Shown: positions 14,034-20,304 of the stretch, in pieces
Layout: each line of letters starts with the position of its first letter
How positions within the stretch are numbered: position 1 is the stretch's first letter
IMG/VR virus record: IMGVR_UViG_3300046009_008173
Coordinates: 1 to 23,515 of that record
Source: a virus
DNA length: 23,515 bases
Reading direction: 5' to 3' (one strand)
Notes under the pieces: model-generated
Told to the model about the DNA's origin: nothing
The model's database searches: none
What the model saw: the letters and a program-made list of their open reading frames with translations, nothing else
Program-made: the position numbers and the translations under genes

Positions 14034-15166
14034 ATGAATTGAATATTATCTACAGTATAGCAAATATTTATAGTTTCTCCAACTAGACTCTGATCATCAT
14101 TATCAAACTCGCCACACTCTACGGCAAAATAATCGTCTTTAAAAGTTGGCCCAGATGAGATAGAATATGATCTTTCCTCTACTATCGTACCATCAAAATC
14201 ATCATCGCAACAAGGCGTTTTTCCTTCAGTTCCACCATAATAAAAAATGACTCTTCCAGAGATACTCTTGTATTTTTTGCCGAATTCCTCTTTGGGCGCG
14301 GCAATTTTAAACTTTAGTTTCTGAGATGTCGTAGAATTTGCGTTAGGATCGTCAAGATTATTATCAACTATTGAGAAGGGCGAAGCACCTCCCCAGCAAT
14401 CATCTTTTTTTCCATCTCCACATTTTCCATTTTGACAGTTTTGTGGACCATTAGACTCTAGAAGAGACATTTTCTTTTCAACAGAAGATTTGCAAAGATT
14501 ATAAAAAAAAGATAAATTTTTATTTTCGTTTAAAGAAAATCGAATATACTCACTTAAGCTACTATTAGCCCAATATGTAAATCCACTTACATCTGTTGAA
14601 GCATCGCATTGATTTGTATATTGAGAACTTGAAATTGTGCAAGTATCTATATTATTACAACTTTCACTACAATCTGGCCAAACAGGACCAGGATTAGGAG
14701 TACAATATAAATTACCAGGCACACTCCCTAAATTCCCGTTTTCAGTTATTTTATCTTCTTCGCATGAATTTCTTTTAGCTATACTTTGATAAAAATAAGA
14801 ACCAACAGCTGTTCCGTCAATATATATATCACAACCATCCCCTGCGTAATCTGAAAAATTCATACTAATTACAGCATTTAATCCTATAGCAATTATTCCA
14901 AATTCATCAATAATATAAGAATATCTTTCATTATGCGAATAATTTAGACTTGTATTCGATGAATAACATATAACATTATCGGCTGCATTACGACTTTTCC
15001 CACCTGAACCAATTTTTGATCCAAATGGATCATTAGAAAAATCTCCATTTAAACATCCAAAACCAACTTTTTCTTGAGAAGTACTAGCATTTAAAACAAA
15101 TAAATTTAAATTTGGTCCGCAAGACGCGCAACCATTTAACTCACTTGATGAACACGATCCTGGCAT
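14030..15166 (-). CDS. cysteine-rich hypothetical protein, probably virion-associated
   Basis: A 378-residue protein with about 20 cysteines, several in close pairs (CSSSELNGCASC; CSESCNNIDTC; CQNGKCGDGKKDDC; PCCDDD), in a Ser/Asn/Gly-rich, weakly hydrophobic background. There is no signal peptide; the N-terminus is MPGSCSSSELNGC. Asp-rich turns such as CCDDDFDG could bind metal. I do not recognise a family. It is the last gene of a minus-strand block that begins with the probable tail tube, so a structural or receptor-facing role is plausible but inferred. The promoter is unclear; TAATAT lies six bases upstream of its ATG without a good -35. Confidence 0.6.
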   Translation of the reverse strand: MPGSCSSSELNGCASCGPNLNLFVLNASTSQEKVGFGCLNGDFSNDPFGSKIGSGGKSRNAADNVICYSSNTSLNYSHNERYSYIIDEFGIIAIGLNAVISMNFSDYAGDGCDIYIDGTAVGSYFYQSIAKRNSCEEDKITENGNLGSVPGNLYCTPNPGPVWPDCSESCNNIDTCTISSSQYTNQCDASTDVSGFTYWANSSLSEYIRFSLNENKNLSFFYNLCKSSVEKKMSLLESNGPQNCQNGKCGDGKKDDCWGGASPFSIVDNNLDDPNANSTTSQKLKFKIAAPKEEFGKKYKSISGRVIFYYGGTEGKTPCCDDDFDGTIVEERSYSISSGPTFKDDYFAVECGEFDNDDQSLVGETINICYTVDNIQFI

Positions 15167-15198
15167 ATAAGGATATTACACAATTATAATAACAATAA

Positions 15199-15495
15199 TT
15201 AAAGATCTTTATATTTAATTAAACCATTTCTTACAAAATATAAATTGATAAAAAATCCGCAAAACGCACTTAAAATATTACTTAAAAATCCATAAGTTAA
15301 TCCAGATAATGGATTAATAAAAAAACTAATGCCCAAAGATATCCAAAAGCTAGAACACTCATGACAAAGAAGTGGCTTATGAATATAAGGAATTTTTGCT
15401 ATAAAATTACGAAAAGGTCTTGCAACTTCAGTATCACTCCAAGCGTAAGTAACACCAAGACAAAGAAAAAGATAAACTAAGAATTCGTAAAACAT
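15199..15495 (-). CDS. DUF1360-like small membrane protein
   Basis: A 98-residue integral membrane protein. Hydrophobic segments lie at about residues 4-20 (EFLVYLFLCLGVTYAW), 48-66 and 68-90. Between the first two is a conserved-looking cytoplasmic or periplasmic loop RPFRNFIAKI followed by LLCHECSSFW, a CxxCxxFW motif (Cys44, Cys47, Trp51) typical of the DUF1360 family found in phages and bacteria. The motif may bind metal or form a disulfide; the function of the family is unknown. Its ATG overlaps the stop of the upstream gene by one base, so they are translationally coupled. Confidence 0.65.
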   Translation of the reverse strand: MFYEFLVYLFLCLGVTYAWSDTEVARPFRNFIAKIPYIHKPLLCHECSSFWISLGISFFINPLSGLTYGFLSNILSAFCGFFINLYFVRNGLIKYKDL

Positions 15496-15965
15496 TATAC
15501 AAAGTAAACGACTAATTTATTTTCTTTTTCTACTACAGAGAAAGATTTAAACATTACTTTCTCTAGTTCAAGTTTTTTACATAGATTTTTCCAATCTTGT
15601 TCGGTTTTACCAATCTCAAATACTCTACCACCACTATTTCTAAACATATTCTCTCTCATCATTCTCATATGTTCTTCCATAGGATCTTTAATCTGAGTAT
15701 TTTTTATTTCTTCCGCTTTGTCATTTACTATTTTTTTAATCTCTTCATTATTTAAAAGATTGTTAAAAAATTCTGATTCTGCTTCTAGTTTAGATTGAAG
15801 ATGAGCTTTTACTCTATTTTTACAAGAACAATTTGGATTATTTCTAGAACTAGTTAAATCCGCAAGAATCTCTGGAAATTTTCCCTTTAATGAATTAAAA
15901 AATAGATCATTCTTAATAAATATATTAAAAAATATTTGAGAATTGAGTAGCTCTTGAAATGTCAT
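15495..15965 (-). CDS. hypothetical protein in the minus-strand tail block
   Basis: A 156-residue protein of unknown family. The N-terminal half contains NPNCSCKNRVKAHL, a CxC between helices. The middle is a charged helical stretch (AESEFFNNLLNNEEIKKIV; KDPMEEHMRMMRENMF), and the end is FSVVEKENKLVVYFV. It lies directly downstream of the likely tail tube and overlaps the membrane-protein gene by one base. On the minus strand, TATAAT (15979 down to 15974) sits eight bases before its ATG, the same spacing as the plus-strand leaderless promoters, but the -35 (TAGAAT at 17 bases) is poor. A connector or chaperone role is possible but not shown. Confidence 0.6.
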   Translation of the reverse strand: MTFQELLNSQIFFNIFIKNDLFFNSLKGKFPEILADLTSSRNNPNCSCKNRVKAHLQSKLEAESEFFNNLLNNEEIKKIVNDKAEEIKNTQIKDPMEEHMRMMRENMFRNSGGRVFEIGKTEQDWKNLCKKLELEKVMFKSFSVVEKENKLVVYFV

Positions 15966-15973
15966 ATATTTAT

Positions 15974-15979
15974 ATTATA
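15974..15979 (-). promoter_or_regulatory. candidate -10 box (TATAAT) before the 15965 minus-strand gene
   Basis: On the minus strand, TATAAT lies eight bases before the ATG at 15965. The sequence 17 bases further upstream reads TAGAAT, a weak -35. In a stretch this AT-rich the match may be chance, but the spacing repeats that of the four clear promoters. Confidence 0.3.
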
Positions 15980-16007
15980 TATTAATTTTTAAATATATTC
16001 TAATATT

Positions 16008-16814
16008 TTAAATTCCACTTAATATATAAGTATTTAGATTAATTTTTAGTTTAGCGTCATTATCTATTGAATAATTTAATTGACTTTGACTATTAATTAG
16101 ATTAGAGAAGTTTAAATTTAATAGATTTGTATTATCATGATAATTTAAGAACCCAATGTTTAGATTTTCTTGAGTTAGACCAGTAAATATATTTGTTACT
16201 TTTTCTTGGTCATAATTACTCATAGAGAACTGAAATTGAAGATTAACTGAAATTGGATATTTAACTATAACATTATCTGGTAGAAAATTACCTATTGTAT
16301 AAACACCTTCTCTTGTTGTATCTATAGATAAAGAGAATTCCTCTAACCTATTATCATTACTTTCTGGAAGGTTCAAATTGACATAGCAGTTATCGCCTAT
16401 GTTAAAATTATTTAGAATTTTTGGTTGATAATTAAATAGTCCTGATATATTCCCAAGCTCACCAAATACTAAACTTTTAATAGATACTTTTGGATATTGA
16501 CCAAGTGTATAACCTAAAGAATAATTTGTAATATAACCACTAGAAAAATTAAAGTATTTATTTCCATATTCTAATCTACCACTAAAAGAATTTGAACCAG
16601 TATAAGATATAAATCTGTCATTAGTACTTAATAAGTAGTCAAAGTCCATCTCAGCTACAACTGGCGCACTTATATAATAATTTTGGCTAGGACTATCAAT
16701 AGCTAAAGAAGGATTGATATTGTTATTATAAGATATACTTAAATTTTGCACACCAGATACAAGTGAATCATTTAGATAAAAATTTTGGTTTTCTATAGAA
16801 TATACATTAAACAT
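16008..16814 (-). CDS. probable two-domain tail tube protein
   Basis: A 268-residue, beta-rich, Asn/Ser/Tyr-rich protein with two similar halves. The first has VQNLSISYNNNINPSLAID, ISAPVVAEMDFDYLL and YFNFSSGYITNYSLGYTLGQ then YPKVSIKSLVFGELG. The second has EEFSLSIDTTREGVYTIG, YPISVNLQFQFSMSNYDQ and a closing sheet KLKINLNTYI. Paired strands with a PV-x-hydrophobic core, duplicated once, resemble tail tube proteins that form rings from a fused dimer. There is no membrane segment or signal. It is divergent from the tail-tip genes, with a 51-base gap, and heads the minus-strand block. Another tail-associated beta protein is the main alternative. Confidence 0.45.
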   Translation of the reverse strand: MFNVYSIENQNFYLNDSLVSGVQNLSISYNNNINPSLAIDSPSQNYYISAPVVAEMDFDYLLSTNDRFISYTGSNSFSGRLEYGNKYFNFSSGYITNYSLGYTLGQYPKVSIKSLVFGELGNISGLFNYQPKILNNFNIGDNCYVNLNLPESNDNRLEEFSLSIDTTREGVYTIGNFLPDNVIVKYPISVNLQFQFSMSNYDQEKVTNIFTGLTQENLNIGFLNYHDNTNLLNLNFSNLINSQSQLNYSIDNDAKLKINLNTYILSGI

Positions 16815-16823
16815 TAAACATAA

Positions 16824-16844
16824 TTACACTATTTTTGAGTGTAA
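16824..16844. repeat. inverted repeat in the divergent tail intergenic region
   Basis: TTACACT (16824-16830) and AGTGTAA (16838-16844) are perfect complements around a 7-base loop. The hairpin lies in the 51-base gap between the divergent tail tube and gpM-like genes, just before a TATAAT read on the minus strand (16850 to 16845). It could be an operator for both directions or a short RNA hairpin; there is no U-run of terminator quality. Confidence 0.5.
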
Positions 16845-16865
16845 ATTATAAGAGGTAAAAGGTAT

Positions 16866-17414
16866 ATGGCTAGTATTTATGATACAGTTTTAAGCTGGAG
16901 TGCAGCTACAACATACAATAAATATAATATTGTACTAGGTAGTGATAATAGGTACTATTACTCTATTATTGATAATAATGTTGGAGCAGGAAATAATCCA
17001 ACCACGCTCTCTAATCTAGGAGTAGATTGGGATGGATATATATCATTAAATGGAAATCTAATACCTGATTTTTGGTGGAAACCATCGTATAATGCTAAAA
17101 TAGATAACAAGCCAAGAATAAGATATAACCAATTTGGTAATGGATATCAACAAAGAATACCAGATGGTTTAAATACAAGCCTTGTTGAATTTAATTTAAC
17201 TTTTGAAAATAGAAGCGAATTAGAGACTGTATCCATCTTACATTTCTTAAAGCAAAGAAATGGTCAAGAAAGTTTTATATATAACCTACCAACAATATAT
17301 TCAAAATCTTCGGATAATTTAAGCACAAGATTTATATGTCCAGAATGGGGTTCATCTTATATTTCATATAATAATTATACAATAGACTGTAAATTTATCG
17401 AAGTTCCAATATAA
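16866..17414 (+). CDS. minor tail protein, lambda gpM-like, with N-terminal carbohydrate-binding-like module
   Basis: A 182-residue tail-tip protein. Residues 70-182 match the gpM family: RIRYNQFGNGYQQRIPDGLN, LTFENRSELETVSILHFLKQ, GQESFIYNLPTIYS, RFICPEWGSSYISYNNYTID then CKFIEVPI. Lambda gpM is about 109 residues; the extra 70 at the N-terminus (SWSAATTYNKYNIVLGSDNR, YYYSII, then GVDWDGY) have the Trp-x-Y-x-V-YY-W spacing of CBM5/12-type modules. It would join the tail tip at the distal end of the tube. AGAGG at 16851-16855 precedes the ATG. It leads the plus-strand cassette M-L-K-I-J. Confidence 0.75.
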   Translation: MASIYDTVLSWSAATTYNKYNIVLGSDNRYYYSIIDNNVGAGNNPTTLSNLGVDWDGYISLNGNLIPDFWWKPSYNAKIDNKPRIRYNQFGNGYQQRIPDGLNTSLVEFNLTFENRSELETVSILHFLKQRNGQESFIYNLPTIYSKSSDNLSTRFICPEWGSSYISYNNYTIDCKFIEVPI

Positions 17415-17422
17415 TATAATTT

Positions 17423-18814
17423 ATGCCAACTTCTTCAGAAATATACAACTTAATTGTAAGTGGTTCAAAATCAATAAATTCTGAATTATTGTCACTAACC
17501 CCATCAACACCAATATACCTTTACGAAATAGATCTATCTCAAATTGCGCCAACCACAATTAACTACAATTATAATGGCGAACAGCCAATGAATAATGGTA
17601 TATACAGAATATATAATGATTATAATCTTTATAAAATTATAAATAATCAATATGGTACATTAAAATGGCAAGGAAATTTTTATTATCCATTTCCAATTCA
17701 AGCAGAAGGTTTTGAGTTTAATTCAGCAGGTACATTACCTACACCAAAACTTACAATTGGAAATTTTTCTCCAGACGGATCAAATAATTCATTTTATAAA
17801 TATATTAGGATGCAAATGCAGTCATTGGGCGATATTGTTGGTTCAAAATTTACTAGAATTAAGACATTTCTAAAATATATAGATGGATCAAATTTCTCTG
17901 GTAATGTAAACCCATTTAATCCACAGACTGGAATTTATGAAGTACAACTTCCAAGTGATATATACTATATTGATAGAAAAAGTTTAGAAAATAAAAATAT
18001 TATTCAATATGAACTTGCATCTATTTTGGATGTAGAAAATATTACATTGCCAGGAAGAACAATCTTAGCAAAAAAATGCCCATTTCAATATAGAGGAGAA
18101 GGTTGTTGTTATGAATACAATTCTAGACTAACCGCTTTACATAGCGGAGTCTATGCTTATGTAGAGAATTCTCCTATTTCAGTAAAAGGTCTACAAACCG
18201 CACCTCCAGTTGCAACTGATAACAATCAATTATTTATTGGAAGTATTTTTAGAACAGGAGATCCAGCAGGTAGAACTGCAATCTTTAGAATTACTGGAGG
18301 TCTAGGTAATTCTGGATCATGGCAAACTAATGCAAACTATACATCCGGAGATTTTGTTTATTTAACTAATAATAATTTAAAATTTTATTATGTATGTATT
18401 CAGCCACACACATCAGATATATTTAATGGCCCTCCAAGTGTTAATTATTGGACTGCAGATTCTTGCGCTAAAGAAATAAGCTCTTGTAGATTAAGATGGT
18501 TAAAAAATCCAGCATTTCGCCCTGTTATTTGGCCAACAAATAGAGGCGGAGAAACATGGCAAGCTTTCTATGAAAAATTACATGCTAGCGATGGTCTACC
18601 TGGATATCCAGTTTTATACACTCAATATGAAGTAGATACTCAATTTTTAACTGGAGTAAATGGAGTTCCTGTCTTTTATCCAAGAAGACCTGGCGCAGAA
18701 AATCCAATTTCAGAACAATCTCATGGAATTCCAAAAGATGCAAGTGGAAATTATCTAAATGGATATCTACCATTTGGGGGATTCCCTGGAACAAGCAATA
18801 CATCATCTGTATGA
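17423..18814 (+). CDS. tail-tip protein, lambda gpL-like iron-sulfur protein with internal inserted module
   Basis: At 463 residues this is twice lambda gpL (232). The N-terminal part has YLYEIDLSQIAP, FPIQAEGFEFNSAGTLPTPK, LTIGNFSPDG, TRIKTFLKYIDGSN and YYIDRKSLENKNIIQYELAS, all gpL-like, then LPGRTILAKKCPFQYRGEGC. Cysteines 219 and 228/229 and, after a gap of about 119 residues, 348 and 355 (DSCAKEISSCRLRW) correspond to the two cysteine pairs that hold the 4Fe-4S cluster in gpL relatives. Residues 299-346 within the gap resemble a CBM5/12 module (SWQTNANYTSGDFVYL, FYYVCI, NYW). The C-terminus adds about 100 residues rich in Gly/Pro. It overlaps the next gene as ATGA. Confidence 0.8.
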   Translation: MPTSSEIYNLIVSGSKSINSELLSLTPSTPIYLYEIDLSQIAPTTINYNYNGEQPMNNGIYRIYNDYNLYKIINNQYGTLKWQGNFYYPFPIQAEGFEFNSAGTLPTPKLTIGNFSPDGSNNSFYKYIRMQMQSLGDIVGSKFTRIKTFLKYIDGSNFSGNVNPFNPQTGIYEVQLPSDIYYIDRKSLENKNIIQYELASILDVENITLPGRTILAKKCPFQYRGEGCCYEYNSRLTALHSGVYAYVENSPISVKGLQTAPPVATDNNQLFIGSIFRTGDPAGRTAIFRITGGLGNSGSWQTNANYTSGDFVYLTNNNLKFYYVCIQPHTSDIFNGPPSVNYWTADSCAKEISSCRLRWLKNPAFRPVIWPTNRGGETWQAFYEKLHASDGLPGYPVLYTQYEVDTQFLTGVNGVPVFYPRRPGAENPISEQSHGIPKDASGNYLNGYLPFGGFPGTSNTSSV

Positions 18815-19536
18815 TAGATAAAAAAATAAAAAATTTTATTCGCGCGGAATCTATAAAAAACTCGCCAAGAGAGTCATGCGGATTTATAGTCGAGAAAGAT
18901 AATAAAATATCATGCGTCAAAACAAAAAATATTGCAGAAGATCCAATATCTTATTTTCAAATTTCAGCTATAGACTTTCTTCAAACAAAAAAACAATATG
19001 ATAATATATTATATGTCTATCATAATCATTTAAGTGAAAATTTTGATTTTAGTGAACTAGATATTTTAACTTCAGACAATCTAAATATACCTTTATTATT
19101 GTATATTTTTAAAGATGATTCTTTTAAAACATATTATCCAACTTCCTTTAAGAAAGGTTATACTGGTAAATGTTTTAAGATTAAAGAAAATGATTGTTTT
19201 ACTTTTATAAAAGAATATTTTCTAAATGAATTTAATATAAACATACAACCAATTACAGAAAATTACTCTAATAGAATAGAGGCCCAAAAGATACTGGATG
19301 AAAATTTAAAATTAAATTTTCTAGAAAAGAATGGTTTCTATAAAGTTGAAAATATGCAAATATTAGAAAATAATGATATACTTCTAATATCAACTAGATT
19401 CGGAAAGCATTTTGCTATATACATAGGTAATAATAAAATTATACATCAACCTATATTCGGTTTCTCAAAGATTGAAAATTATTGTAATTTTTATAGAAGG
19501 CATACGGTGTCAGTTTATAGGAGAAAAGCATGGTAA
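18811..19536 (+). CDS. tail assembly protein, lambda gpK-like (JAMM metalloprotease plus NlpC/P60)
   Basis: A 241-residue two-domain protein. The JAB/MPN domain has Glu21 in SPRESCGFIV and the JAMM site HxHx7SxxD (His71, His73, Ser81, Asp84) in YHNHLSENFDFSELD. The NlpC/P60 domain has the catalytic Cys129 in ENDCFTF, His200 in GKHFAIYIGNNK and a polar His212 in IIHQ. All key residues of both domains are present, so it is probably active. In lambda-type phages gpK acts at tail-tip maturation, and its peptidase domain can open peptidoglycan during DNA entry. The ATG overlaps the gpL stop. Confidence 0.85.
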   Translation: MIDKKIKNFIRAESIKNSPRESCGFIVEKDNKISCVKTKNIAEDPISYFQISAIDFLQTKKQYDNILYVYHNHLSENFDFSELDILTSDNLNIPLLLYIFKDDSFKTYYPTSFKKGYTGKCFKIKENDCFTFIKEYFLNEFNINIQPITENYSNRIEAQKILDENLKLNFLEKNGFYKVENMQILENNDILLISTRFGKHFAIYIGNNKIIHQPIFGFSKIENYCNFYRRHTVSVYRRKAW

Positions 19537-20300
19537 AGGTAACTCTACATGGAAGACTAGGTGAAGAGTTTAATTCCGAATGGGATCTAGAAGTAACTAG
19601 CGTCGCGGAAGCTTTGAGAGCTATTGAAGCTAATACTAGAAAATTTAGAAGATGGCTTATTCAAAATAAAGATATATTTGCATATGAAATATTAGTTAAT
19701 CAAACTAATTTATTTTCTGAGCAACCAAATTTAGACTCTCTAGAAGATATAAAAAATTCTGAAATTTGTGTAGATTTTAAAGATAAATTACAAACAATAG
19801 ATATTGTTCCCGTTATAATTGGGGCAGATTTTTTATATAAACCAATAGCAAAAATTCTAATTGGTGCAGCTGCAGTTATTGGAGCGATTGCATTAGGAGT
19901 CTTCACGCCATTTCTCTTACCAGCAGTAGCTCTTGGAATAGCTGGTTTGGGACTTATCGCTGCTGGTACAAGTCAATTATTATCAAAACCTCCACCAAAT
20001 GTTCCATTTAATGCACAGCAAGTTGATCCTATTGACGGCACTGAAGGTGGAGCAACTTCATATTTATTTAATGGTCCAGTAAATACAGTTGGAGAAGGTG
20101 GTCCTGTTCCTGTAGGTTATGGGGAACTATTGATTGGTGGAAATAATGTTTTTGCTAATTATGATGTATTATATAGGGCATACAAGAGCGATTTTAATTC
20201 AACAACTTTACAATACTCTCTTGAAGGTACAGATAGCTACGTCTTTAATTCAAGAGGGTTCTTAATAAGTCAACAGCCTTCTTTCGTAGAACCGGTATAA
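19530..20300 (+). CDS. tail assembly protein, lambda gpI-like
   Basis: A 256-residue protein like lambda gpI (223). The N-terminal 95 residues form a ubiquitin-like domain (VKVTLHGRLGEEFNSEWDLE, TSVAEALRAIEANTRKFRRW). Then a long hydrophobic Ala/Gly-rich stretch at about 104-155 (ILIGAAAVIGAIALGVF, LLPAVALGIAGLGLIAAG) could insert in or pass a membrane. The C-terminal part has YLFNGPVNTVGEGGPVPVGY then GELLIGG, the family signature. AGGAG at 19519-19523, six bases before the ATG, is a good Shine-Dalgarno site. The gene overlaps gpK by seven bases. Lambda gpI is needed for tail-tip assembly but is not found in the mature virion. Confidence 0.85.
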   Translation: MVKVTLHGRLGEEFNSEWDLEVTSVAEALRAIEANTRKFRRWLIQNKDIFAYEILVNQTNLFSEQPNLDSLEDIKNSEICVDFKDKLQTIDIVPVIIGADFLYKPIAKILIGAAAVIGAIALGVFTPFLLPAVALGIAGLGLIAAGTSQLLSKPPPNVPFNAQQVDPIDGTEGGATSYLFNGPVNTVGEGGPVPVGYGELLIGGNNVFANYDVLYRAYKSDFNSTTLQYSLEGTDSYVFNSRGFLISQQPSFVEPV

Positions 20301-20304
20301 TTTT

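Noticed and set aside
18585-18920. A 111-codon minus-strand open frame under the gpL/gpK junction
   Set aside because: Antisense to clear gpL- and gpK-like coding sequence, with no protein-like motif.
19700-19906. A 68-codon minus-strand open frame within the gpI-like gene
   Set aside because: Antisense to the conserved gpI hydrophobic region; no independent signals.
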